From Variovorax sp. V213 (lineage in GTDB: Bacteria > Pseudomonadota > Gammaproteobacteria > Burkholderiales > Burkholderiaceae_C): DNA of 64,000 nucleotides. The DNA lies in contig NZ_AP028665.1 in NCBI RefSeq assembly GCF_041154455.1, positions 186,001 through 250,000 of the forward strand. Reading direction: 5' to 3'. Shown here piece by piece: positions 35,770 through 43,393 of this stretch; the stretch's first letter is position 1; each line of letters opens with the position of its first letter. The notes under the pieces are model-generated. The model saw nothing but the letters and a program-made list of their open reading frames with translations, had not been told where the DNA came from and did not search any database. Both the position numbers and the translations under genes were made by a program.

Positions 35770-36634
35770 GCGCAGGCGGTCCAAGCGCGGGCTGGTCCTG
35801 GCAGGCACGGCGCTGGCGATGGCCGTGGCGATTGCCGGCATCGGCGGCGCCTGGGCTTTCGCAACGCCCGTGCTGTCGGGCCTGCCGAAGGGACCGGTGC
35901 TCGCGCAGGCGATCGAGCGCGGCAGGCTGATCGTGGGCGTGCGCCGCTATCCGCGCCCTGCCCCGCCCGAGGCGCCGACGCCGCCGGAGCCCGATGGTTT
36001 CGACGCCACGCTCGCACGGCAACTGGCGGCTTCGCTCGGCGTGCCGCTGGAGCTGGTCGGCCTCGACCCTGCAGCGCAGGAGGCCGCGCTGCGCGAAGGC
36101 CGCGTCGACCTGCTGGTGGCCGGGGTGCCCGCGCAATCCGTGCCCGGCATCGCCGCCACGCCCGGCAGCTACGACATCGGCCGCGGGCTCGTGGTCGCGC
36201 TCAGGCGCGGCAAGGTCCAGGATGCATCCGCGCTGCGCGGTGCCCGGGTCTGCGTGGGCGAAGGTTCGGGCTACGCCGGTGCGGTGTCGCAGCGCTATGG
36301 CGCGCAGCCGCGCAGCTACCCCTCTTCGGTGCATGCGGCGTCGGCTTTCATGGCCGGCGAATGCGCGGCGCTTGCCGAGGACGCCGAGGTGCTGGAACGG
36401 CTCATGCAGAACGAGGAATGGCGTTTCTACAAGCCGCTGGCGAGCGATGTGCGCCTGCCCTCGGATGCTGCCATTCGCCTGCCCGAGGGTGATGTCGTCT
36501 CGCGCGATTACCTGGCGGCGGCCCTGCGTCAATGGCGTGCCGACGGCACACTGGACAAGGCGCGCGCCGCGCGCGCGGGCAACCTGCAGTTCGAGATCAC
36601 GCTGCTCAAGGACGGCTTCGTCTGCCATTCCTGA
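35762..36634 (+). CDS. Membrane-anchored solute-binding-like protein (SBP_bac_3 type)
   Basis: A 290-aa protein with one N-terminal hydrophobic segment (LVLAGTALAMAVAIAGIGGA) and no clear cleavage site, followed by an amino-acid-type binding domain (RGRLIVGVRRYPRP, DGFDATLARQLAASLGVPLELV, LREGRVDLLVAG, GARVCVGEGSGYAGAV). It would sit on the periplasmic face as a second receptor of the importer just upstream, whose permease gene it overlaps by 8 bp. An importer with two unrelated receptors is unusual. Its ligand cannot be told from the sequence. Confidence 0.75.
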   Translation: MTERRRSKRGLVLAGTALAMAVAIAGIGGAWAFATPVLSGLPKGPVLAQAIERGRLIVGVRRYPRPAPPEAPTPPEPDGFDATLARQLAASLGVPLELVGLDPAAQEAALREGRVDLLVAGVPAQSVPGIAATPGSYDIGRGLVVALRRGKVQDASALRGARVCVGEGSGYAGAVSQRYGAQPRSYPSSVHAASAFMAGECAALAEDAEVLERLMQNEEWRFYKPLASDVRLPSDAAIRLPEGDVVSRDYLAAALRQWRADGTLDKARAARAGNLQFEITLLKDGFVCHS

Positions 36635-36675
36635 GCACGATGCACTTCAGGCTTGCACCGCACGCCACGGCACGA

Positions 36676-36701
36676 GCGGGGAAGCTCGCGAGCTTCCCCG
36701 C
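36676..36701. terminator. Perfect 26-bp palindrome between convergent operons
   Basis: Arms of 13 bp (GCGGGGAAGCTCG and its exact complement) meet with no spacer, midway between the stop of the + strand importer operon and the stop of the - strand encapsulin operon. Position and strength suggest a bidirectional transcription barrier, although no U-run follows on either strand. A protein-binding site is the alternative. Confidence 0.6.
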
Positions 36702-36713
36702 CGCCCTTCTCCA

Positions 36714-38654
36714 CTAGCGCGCGCGGCGCTGCCCTGCCAATCGCCGCACCACCCGCACCAGGCGGTCGATCTCGTCGAAGGTGTTGTAGAAGGCCAGCGA
36801 CGGCCGCACGGTCGTCTCGACACCGAAGCGCCGCAGGATCGGCTGCGCACAGTGGTGGCCCGTTCGCACCGCGATGCCTTCTTCGTTCAGCGCGTGGCCC
36901 ACTTCTTCGGTGGTGTAGCCGTCGAGCACGAAGGACATCACGCTCGCCTTGTCGGCGGCCGTGCCGATCAGCCGCAGGCCCGGGATCGCCCCGAGTTGCG
37001 CCATGCCGTAGACCAGCAGGTCGTGCTCGTAGCGCGCGATGTTCTCGATGCCCACCTTGTTCACGTAGTCGATGGCCGCGCCCAACCCCACCGCATCGGC
37101 GATGTTGCCGGTGCCGGCCTCGAACTTGTTCGGGATCGGCTGGAACACGGTCTTCTCGAAGGTCACGTCGGCGATCATGTTGCCGCCCCCCTGCCAGGGC
37201 GGCATGTCTTCGAGCACTTCGCGCTTGCCCCAGACCACGCCGATGCCGGTCGGGCCGAAGACCTTGTGGCCGGAGAACACGAAGAAGTCGGCCCCGATGT
37301 CCTGCACATCGACCCGCATGTGCGAGACCGACTGCGCGCCGTCGACCAGCGCCCTGGCGCCGGCACGGTGCGCGAGCTCGACGATCTCCTTCACCGGCAC
37401 CACGGTGCCCAGCGCGTTCGAGACCTGCGTGACGGCGACGAGCTTCGTGCGGTCGTTCAGCAGCTTGCGGTATTCGTCGAGCAGCACCTGGCCCGAATCG
37501 TCCACCGGGATCACGCGCAGCTTCGCGCCCTTGGCGGCGGCAAGCTGCTGCCACGGCACGATGTTGGCGTGGTGCTCGAGGTTGGAGACGATGATCTCGT
37601 CGCCCTCGCCCACGTGCTGCCCGCCCCAGCTCTTGGCCACGAGGTTGATGGCCTCGGTGGTGCCGCGCACGAAGATCACCTCTTCGACCTCGGGTGCGTT
37701 GAGAAACAAGCGCACCCGCTCGCGCGCGCCTTCGTAGGCATCGGTGGCGCGAGCGGCCAGTTCATGCGCGGCGCGGTGGATGTTCGAATTCTCGTGTTCG
37801 TAGAAGTACGCGATGCGATCGATGACCGATTGCGGCTTGTGCGTGGTGGCCGCGTTGTCGAACCACACCAGCGGCCGGCCGTTCACGCGCTCCCGCAGGA
37901 TCGGGAAGTCGCGGCGCACCGCATTGACGTCGAACGGCGGATGCTGGCCGTTGCCGGCGAGCGGCACCGCATCGGGACCGCGCGGATCGGGCTTGGCCGG
38001 CGTGACGAAGCCGTTGGGCAGACGCACCGCGTCGACGAAGTAGAACTGCGCATCGCGCCCGGCAGGCACTGCTGGCGGGCTCGGCGGCGAGACGGGCGCG
38101 GCCGCTGGCGGCAACGCAAGGCCCGCGAATGGGTCATGAATCGCAATGCCCTCGGTCGCACCCGCCGACGGATGGCCGTAGCTGTTGCCCACGAAGTAGA
38201 ACGGCGAGGCCGCGGCCTGCGGCGTCACGGGTGCATGCGCCTGAGGCACGCCCTGCACCGTGCCGCCCGAGCGCGGCTCGAAGGCCGGTGCGACCGACAG
38301 CACCGTGTCCGGCACGCCGTTGCCCGCCACCGCATGCGGCAGCAAGGCCGGTGTGCGGTTCGCGAGCGAAGGCAGTTGCGTGGGTGATGCCGGCAGCACG
38401 TTGGCGCCGGGAATCTGGCCTTGCGGAATCGGCGTGCCCGGCACGCTCGGCCCGAAGCCCGCAGGGCTCGCCAGCGGCGAACCGGGCGGTGCGACATTGG
38501 CGGGAAACTGCGCGCCCGGCACCAGCCCGCTCGCCACGCCGGGCAGCGAGGCCGGTGGCGTGCCCGGCAGTGCGGAGAACATGGCGCTCGCCATGCGTGC
38601 GAGGATGGCCGTGTCGAACGGCGCCTCGCCCGGAATCGATGGTGTGCTGCTCAC
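36714..38654 (-). CDS. Family 2A encapsulin cargo: cysteine desulfurase with a disordered loading region
   Basis: A 646-aa PLP enzyme that removes sulfur from L-cysteine, giving alanine and a persulfide. Residues about 240-646 are a SufS-type class V aminotransferase fold: FDVNAVRRDFPIL start, RGTTEAINLVAKSW, HANIVPWQ, PLP lysine in FSGHKVFGPTG (about 464), catalytic cysteine in RTGHHCAQP (about 602). The first about 235 residues are Pro/Ala/Gly-rich and look unfolded, with islands LARMASAMFSALPG near the N-terminus and two similar FYFV elements (SPFYFVGNSYG, AQFYFVDAVR). Such an extension is the signature of desulfurases packaged in family 2A encapsulins. The shell gene lies 6 bp upstream in the same operon. 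Confidence 0.95.
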   Translation of the reverse strand: MSSTPSIPGEAPFDTAILARMASAMFSALPGTPPASLPGVASGLVPGAQFPANVAPPGSPLASPAGFGPSVPGTPIPQGQIPGANVLPASPTQLPSLANRTPALLPHAVAGNGVPDTVLSVAPAFEPRSGGTVQGVPQAHAPVTPQAAASPFYFVGNSYGHPSAGATEGIAIHDPFAGLALPPAAAPVSPPSPPAVPAGRDAQFYFVDAVRLPNGFVTPAKPDPRGPDAVPLAGNGQHPPFDVNAVRRDFPILRERVNGRPLVWFDNAATTHKPQSVIDRIAYFYEHENSNIHRAAHELAARATDAYEGARERVRLFLNAPEVEEVIFVRGTTEAINLVAKSWGGQHVGEGDEIIVSNLEHHANIVPWQQLAAAKGAKLRVIPVDDSGQVLLDEYRKLLNDRTKLVAVTQVSNALGTVVPVKEIVELAHRAGARALVDGAQSVSHMRVDVQDIGADFFVFSGHKVFGPTGIGVVWGKREVLEDMPPWQGGGNMIADVTFEKTVFQPIPNKFEAGTGNIADAVGLGAAIDYVNKVGIENIARYEHDLLVYGMAQLGAIPGLRLIGTAADKASVMSFVLDGYTTEEVGHALNEEGIAVRTGHHCAQPILRRFGVETTVRPSLAFYNTFDEIDRLVRVVRRLAGQRRAR

Positions 38655-38660
38655 CGCGGC

Positions 38661-39593
38661 TTACTTGTAGGTGTCGGGATAGTCGTGGTACTTGCCGATC
38701 TCGACGTCGTCGAGCACCGCCAGTGCATCGGTGGTCAGCACCGCGAGCGAGCAGTACAGCGAGATCAGGTACGACGCGATCGCGTGGTTGTTGATGCCCA
38801 TGAAGCGCACCGACAGGCCCGGGCCCTGCTCGCCCGAAAGCCCCGGCTGAAACAGGCCCACCACGCCCTGGCGCTTGTCGCCCACGCGCAGCAGCAGGAT
38901 CTTGCTCTTGCCGTCGGCCACCGGCACCTTGTTCGACGGGATCAGCGGAATTCCGCGCCAGGTGATGAACTGGGAGCCGAACAGGCTCACCGTCGGCGGC
39001 GGCGTGCCGCGGCGCGTGGCCTCGCGGCCGAAGGCGGCAATGGCCAACGGGTGCGTGAGAAAGAAGGCGGGCTCCTTCCACACCTTGGTCAGCAGCTCGT
39101 CGAGGTCGTCGGGCGTGGGCGCGCCGGTCAGCGGGAAAATGCGCTGCTCTTCGCTCACCTGGGCCAGCAGGCCGTAGTCGGGGTTGTTGATGAGCTCGCT
39201 CTCCTGGTTCTCCTTGATCGTCTCGATCGTGAGGCGCAGCTGCTCCTTGATCTGGTCGTGCGGGCTGCTGTAGAGGTCGGAGATGCGGGTGTGCACGTCG
39301 AGCACGGTGCTCACGGCGTTGAGGTAGTGCTCGCGCGGGTTCTCTTCGTAGTCGACGAAAGTGCGCGGCAGCTGGTTTTCCTCTTCGCGCGAGGTGCAGG
39401 TGACCTTGATCGATTCGGGGTTCTTGACCTTGTTGACGCGGTAGATGCCCGCCTCCACCGGCACCCATTGCAGCAGGTGCGTCAGCCAGCGCGGGCTGAT
39501 GGTCTCCAGCTGAGGGACTGTCTTGGTGGCATTGGCTAGTTGGCGGGCGGCGTTGTCGCCAAGGGCGGTGGTACCACCGACTGTTGCGCTCAT
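38661..39593 (-). CDS. Family 2A encapsulin shell protein (SrpI-like)
   Basis: A 310-aa HK97-fold shell protein that self-assembles into a protein nanocompartment. It matches family 2A (SrpI-like) shells: an N-terminal arm (ANATKTVPQLETISPRWLTH), VPVEAGIYRVNKVKNPE, the YEENPREHYLNAVSTVLDVH helix, WKEPAFFLTHPLAIAAFGRE and GINNHAIASYLISLYCSLAV. No cyclic-nucleotide-binding domain is present, which excludes family 2B. There is no signal peptide; the compartment is cytoplasmic. GGAG lies about 9 bases upstream of the ATG. The desulfurase cargo follows after 6 bp and the XRE regulator precedes it by 62 bp. Confidence 0.95.
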   Translation of the reverse strand: MSATVGGTTALGDNAARQLANATKTVPQLETISPRWLTHLLQWVPVEAGIYRVNKVKNPESIKVTCTSREEENQLPRTFVDYEENPREHYLNAVSTVLDVHTRISDLYSSPHDQIKEQLRLTIETIKENQESELINNPDYGLLAQVSEEQRIFPLTGAPTPDDLDELLTKVWKEPAFFLTHPLAIAAFGREATRRGTPPPTVSLFGSQFITWRGIPLIPSNKVPVADGKSKILLLRVGDKRQGVVGLFQPGLSGEQGPGLSVRFMGINNHAIASYLISLYCSLAVLTTDALAVLDDVEIGKYHDYPDTYK

Positions 39594-39655
39594 GGATCAG
39601 GGCTCCGTATCGAGAAGAAAGTGGCCGCAAGTGTCAGGCGGCATGGGGTTTTCCC

Positions 39656-39925
39656 TCAACAGGCTATAGCCGCCAAATTGATCCTTCGCACAAGACGCGA
39701 TTGCTCCAGCTGCTCGCAGCGCAGCAGCAGGCCCACCATGTTGATGTCGAGCGCCGCAGCCAGCTTGTGCGCGGTGACGATCGACGGGATGACGCGCCCG
39801 CGCTCCACTTCGCCGACATAGGAGCGGTTCAGGTCGGCGTGCTCGGCCAGTACTTCCTGCGACCAGCCCTTGCCTTCGCGCAGCTGGCGGATGGTCACGC
39901 CGAAGTCTTCGACGAAATCCTTCAT
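39656..39925 (-). CDS. XRE-family helix-turn-helix regulator
   Basis: An 89-aa DNA-binding protein made of one Cro/cI-type domain: FGVTIRQLREGKGWSQEVLAEHA, then DLNRSYVGEVERGRVIPS as the recognition region. Its start overlaps the EpsC stop as ATGA, so it is translated with the cysteine-synthesis gene. It sits between epsC and the shell gene, which suggests local control of the encapsulin operon. The tail after residue about 70 (LLLRCEQLEQSRLVRR) contains one cysteine that could in principle sense sulfur or redox state; this is speculative. Confidence 0.88.
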   Translation of the reverse strand: MKDFVEDFGVTIRQLREGKGWSQEVLAEHADLNRSYVGEVERGRVIPSIVTAHKLAAALDINMVGLLLRCEQLEQSRLVRRINLAAIAC

Positions 39926-40836
39926 GCGCCGGCTCCCTTCGGGGCGTTCTGCAGGCTGGCCTGCGTCACGCTCGCACCCGCGGGCACGTCGTCGGTGATC
40001 CACACGTTGCCGCCGATGACGGCGCCCTTGCCCAGTGTCACGCGCCCGAGGATGGTGGCGCCGGCATAGATCACCACGTCGTCCTCCACCACCGGATGGC
40101 GCGGCAGGCCCTTCTGCAGATTGCCCTCGGCGTCGGTCGGAAAGCGCTTGGCGCCCAGCGTCACGGCCTGGTACAGGCGCACGCGTTTGCCGATGACCGC
40201 CGTCTCGCCGATCACCACGCCCGTGCCGTGGTCCATGAAGAAGCCCGCGTCGATCTGCGCGCCGGGGTGGATGTCGATGCCTGTCTGTGCATGCGCGAGT
40301 TCGGCCACGATACGCGCCAACAGCGGCAGGCCGAGCTGGTAGAGCTCGTGCGCCAGCCGGTGGTGGATCATTGCGAGCACGCCGGGATAGCACAGCAGCA
40401 CCTCGTCGACGCTGCGCGCCGCCGGGTCGCCCTGGTAGGCGGCGAGCACATCGGTGTCGAGCAGGCGGCGAAGCTGCGGCAGCGCGCTGGCGAAGCGGCG
40501 CACCGCATCGGTCGCAGCATCGTCGATCTCGCCCGGGGAACGCGGTTCGTGCCGGGCGTTGAATTCGAGCTCGAGGCGGGCCTGCACCAGCAAGGCCTGC
40601 AGGGCGGAATCGAGCGAGTGGCCGACGTAGAAGTCTTCGCTTTCGTGGCGCAGGTCGGGCGGTCCGAGCCGCATCGGGAACAGCGCGCCCTTGAGCGCCT
40701 CGACGATCTGCGCGAGCGCGTGGCGCGATGGAAACTCGCGTGCGCCGGGCTCGCGCGAGCGCCGCTGTGAATCGCGCCATTCGTCGCGCACGCCATGCAG
40801 CGCGCGCACGATGCCGCTCACCTCGAAATGAGCCAT
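39922..40836 (-). CDS. epsC: Serine O-acetyltransferase, EpsC type
   Basis: A 304-aa enzyme that acetylates L-serine with acetyl-CoA to give O-acetylserine, the direct precursor of cysteine. The C-terminal left-handed beta helix is clear: GIDIHPGAQIDAGFFMDHGT, GVVIGETAVIGKRVRLYQ, GAKRFPTDAEGNLQKG, VIYAGATILGRVTLGKGA. The about 150-residue helical N-terminus fits EpsC rather than CysE. GGGAG lies 7 bases before ATG 40836. In this operon it would raise cysteine supply for the encapsulated desulfurase. Four bases overlap with the regulator gene; the rhodanese gene ends 32 bp upstream. Confidence 0.92.
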   Translation of the reverse strand: MAHFEVSGIVRALHGVRDEWRDSQRRSREPGAREFPSRHALAQIVEALKGALFPMRLGPPDLRHESEDFYVGHSLDSALQALLVQARLELEFNARHEPRSPGEIDDAATDAVRRFASALPQLRRLLDTDVLAAYQGDPAARSVDEVLLCYPGVLAMIHHRLAHELYQLGLPLLARIVAELAHAQTGIDIHPGAQIDAGFFMDHGTGVVIGETAVIGKRVRLYQAVTLGAKRFPTDAEGNLQKGLPRHPVVEDDVVIYAGATILGRVTLGKGAVIGGNVWITDDVPAGASVTQASLQNAPKGAGA

Positions 40837-40868
40837 GTGGTGGTTCTCCCTGGAAAGGAACGCTCGCG

Positions 40869-41351
40869 TCAGTCCTGCACCCACGGCAGGCCGTGGAAAC
40901 GCCAGCCATCGGAACCGCCGCGGTGCTGACGGGCGTCGATCTCGCCCTCGAAGCCCTCGAGCACGTTGAACACGTGCGTGAATCCGGCCTTGGCGGCTGC
41001 TTCCGCCGCGAGTGCCGAGCGCTTGCCACTGCGGCACAGCAGCAGCGCCACCGCGTCCTTGCCGCCGTGCTTCGCCAGCCTGGCCTCGAGCTCGCGCACG
41101 AAGCGCGGATTGCGTGTCAGCGCCGTGCCGGTCGCCCAGGCCACGTGCAGGCTTTCGGGCACATGGCCCACGAACTTGCGCTCTTCACCCGAGCGCACAT
41201 CCACCAGCACGGCCTGGCCACCCTGCACCAGCGCCCATGCCACGGACGGGGCCACGCCACCGGCGTAGGTCCATCCCGCTTCGGCCGCGCGAACGCGCGC
41301 TTCCTCAAGGGCGGGCGGCAAGGCGACGACATCTTCAACTTCCACTGACAT
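40869..41351 (-). CDS. Rhodanese-like sulfurtransferase
   Basis: A 160-aa single-domain rhodanese that moves sulfane sulfur through a cysteine persulfide. AWALVQGGQAVLVDVRSGEE begins the fold and the active loop LLLCRSGKRSALAAEAA holds the catalytic cysteine (near residue 116). The loop CRSGKR is typical of small GlpE/PspE-like enzymes. It has no signal peptide. AGGAG lies 9 bases before the start. As the first gene of the encapsulin operon it may hand sulfur to or from the desulfurase compartment. Confidence 0.93.
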   Translation of the reverse strand: MSVEVEDVVALPPALEEARVRAAEAGWTYAGGVAPSVAWALVQGGQAVLVDVRSGEERKFVGHVPESLHVAWATGTALTRNPRFVRELEARLAKHGGKDAVALLLCRSGKRSALAAEAAAKAGFTHVFNVLEGFEGEIDARQHRGGSDGWRFHGLPWVQD

Positions 41352-41531
41352 GCGCTCTGGCTCCTGTGCGTTGGCTCATTTCCCATCCGGCTTGATGGCG
41401 ATGACCATCACTGTAGGAGCGCAGCGATGAAGCTCAAACAACTGAAAAGTCGGTTCTAAACAACCAACTGGTCTAAAGAGAAATCCGGCGCACAGGCCCG
41501 GTCGCCATCCAAGACCTTCGGAAAGACCTGC
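41352..41531 (-). promoter_or_regulatory. Likely promoter region of the encapsulin operon
   Basis: The gap upstream of the rhodanese gene holds an inverted repeat GGTT/AACC around six bases (41452-41465 on the + strand). A related direct repeat GGTCTAAA (41470-41477) follows 18 bases after GGTTCTAAA. The layout suggests two half-sites for a regulator, perhaps the XRE protein of the operon. No clear -35/-10 pair was found. Confidence 0.35.
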
Positions 41532-41557
41532 AAAAAAAACGGGCCCCATGGGGCCCG
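41532..41557 (-). terminator. Rho-independent terminator after the sensor kinase gene
   Basis: On the minus strand an 18-bp perfect palindrome (CGGGCCCCATGGGGCCCG, 41540-41557) is followed directly by eight T residues. It lies about 170 bp past the kinase stop and upstream of the rhodanese promoter region, so it separates the two transcripts. Confidence 0.88.
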
Positions 41558-41729
41558 CCAAACGTCGCTTTGGGGACGACGAGGAGACACTCACCTCCAA
41601 GCGAGAACGGCCATTCTTCAGGCTACGGCGCGGAAAGCGAAGCACGGAATCCGCATACGCTGAGACGCTTTTGTTCTTTGGCATCTGCGGGCGCACGCGA
41701 CAGGTTGCGGCCGGCCTGCCACCTGCACA

Positions 41730-43109
41730 TCAAATCAGCGGCAGTTCGATCGCAATGCGAAGTCCGCCCAACGGCGATGCCGAGGCAGTGATGCGTCCCT
41801 CGTGGGCCTCCACGATGTTGCGGCAGATCGCCAATCCCAGGCCGCTTCCGCCGGTCGCACGATTGCGCGACTGTTCGACACGGTAGAAGCGCTCGAACAG
41901 CTTCTCCAATTTGTCGTCCGGGACGCCGGGTGCACTGTCCTCGATGACGATGAGCGCGGTGGTGCCGTGCCGGGCGCAGTCGACACGGACCGTGCCGGCA
42001 CCGTCCGTATAGCGCAGCGAGTTTTCCAGCAGATTGCCGAACAACTGGTGCAGGCGCGCCTCGTCGCCACTGATCGTCAGCGGCACCTGTGCGATCTGCA
42101 GCACCAGTTGCAGGGACGCCGCGTCAAGCCGCCGCTGCATGCTTTCGGCCGCCGCCTGGAGCACCGTGACCACATTGAGGGGGGCACGCCGGTATGCCAT
42201 GGCACCGACATCGCTCAGCGACAGATCGTGCAGGTCGTTGACCAGCTTGCCGAGCCGCTCGACCTCCAGGTGCATGAGGTTTGTCGACTGGATCGAGGAT
42301 GAGCGAATACCGTCCTGAACGGCCTCGAGTTGCACGCGCAATACCGCGAGCGGCGTTCGCAGTTCATGGGAGATATCTGCCATGAAGCCTCGCCTTGCTC
42401 GTTCGGCATGCTCCAGCGTCTGCGCCATGTGGTTGAAGTCACGCGCCAGCGCTCCGAGCTCGTCATGGGCCCCGGCCGCAATGCGCGACGCGAAATCGCC
42501 TGCGGCCAGGCGATGCGTGGCCCCAGACATGTCGCGAAGCCGCCGCAACAAGGCGCGCGCCAGGATGAATGTCAGCAACGCTGCCACCAGGACCGACCCG
42601 AGCCCGACCATCGTCAAGGCGGTGAATTGGTGTTCGAGAAAGCGCTTGTCATTCTTCGGAAGCACAGCCTCGAACGGCACCGTCGCGACCCAGCCCACCG
42701 TCCGTCCCTCGACCACGATGGGAACGCGGATCGAATCCGCGTTGACGTCCGGATTGCCGACCACAACGCGCATCTGCGCATCCAGCAGGCCCACGCGCGC
42801 GAGTGCGCCAGACAGATCGGAACTCGCCAACCGAGGCGCAGCATCGCCGCCCGTTTCGCGGAGAAAGGGCAACACCAGGTTCATCCACTCCCGGAAATCG
42901 GAGCGCAAGAAATCCCAACTGCCTCGAATGGCATAGGTTTGCTCCAGGCGTGGGACGATCTCTTCCATCCGAGTCCGGCTCTGCTGATTGAGGTAGCTCA
43001 GAAAGCCACGTTCCATCACGAGCCGCACGGCAACGGCCTGCACCACGACCACGGCAGCGCACGCAAGCAGAACGAACAGGAAGAGCTTTGCCCTGATGCC
43101 GAATTTCAT
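41730..43109 (-). CDS. Sensor histidine kinase, BaeS-like
   Basis: A 459-aa inner-membrane kinase. Helix 1 spans about residues 8-30 (LFLFVLLACAAVVVVQAVAV), a periplasmic sensor of about 135 residues follows, then helix 2 (GLGSVLVAALLTFILARALL) and a HAMP linker. Catalytic motifs are complete: H-box ADISHELRTPLAVLR, N-box LLENSLRYT, G1 EDSAPGVPDDKL, F-box FERFYRVEQSRNR, G2 GGSGLGLAICRNIVEAH. The H-box context and layout match BaeS. BaeS usually has BaeR next to it, but no response regulator is encoded on either side, so the partner must be elsewhere. The signal it senses is not known. Confidence 0.93.
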   Translation of the reverse strand: MKFGIRAKLFLFVLLACAAVVVVQAVAVRLVMERGFLSYLNQQSRTRMEEIVPRLEQTYAIRGSWDFLRSDFREWMNLVLPFLRETGGDAAPRLASSDLSGALARVGLLDAQMRVVVGNPDVNADSIRVPIVVEGRTVGWVATVPFEAVLPKNDKRFLEHQFTALTMVGLGSVLVAALLTFILARALLRRLRDMSGATHRLAAGDFASRIAAGAHDELGALARDFNHMAQTLEHAERARRGFMADISHELRTPLAVLRVQLEAVQDGIRSSSIQSTNLMHLEVERLGKLVNDLHDLSLSDVGAMAYRRAPLNVVTVLQAAAESMQRRLDAASLQLVLQIAQVPLTISGDEARLHQLFGNLLENSLRYTDGAGTVRVDCARHGTTALIVIEDSAPGVPDDKLEKLFERFYRVEQSRNRATGGSGLGLAICRNIVEAHEGRITASASPLGGLRIAIELPLI

Positions 43110-43393
43110 GTGAGCGGACCTGCCGAACGGGCTGCGGGCACGGGTGCTCCGTCCCGTGTCTCCTTATTTCTATACACTGATGATCATTATTGATTGCCAG
43201 GCCGCGGGGGTCAAGCAATTTCGATACAGCGTTGTCCATTTAATGGGCGGCCGGACGGCATGAAATTTCCGCTGTCGCATGGCGCCATGCGAGACATCCA
43301 CCCATCGACCGAGACTGGGGACTCCGCTCAGCGAACGCTCGCCTTGGCACGCTGGCGCAGCGGCCGCGCAATGGCTCAGAAGCGCAACCGCAA
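43110..43393. other. Gap between kinase and esterase genes
   Basis: A 284-bp stretch with no convincing gene on either strand and no response-regulator remnant. It must contain the kinase promoter (minus strand). The short segment near 43170-43195 is AT-rich and is the most likely core promoter. Confidence 0.3.

Noticed and set aside
41376..41696. A 106-codon minus-strand frame between kinase and rhodanese genes
   Set aside because: It runs through the palindromic terminator and the rhodanese promoter region and has no motif.
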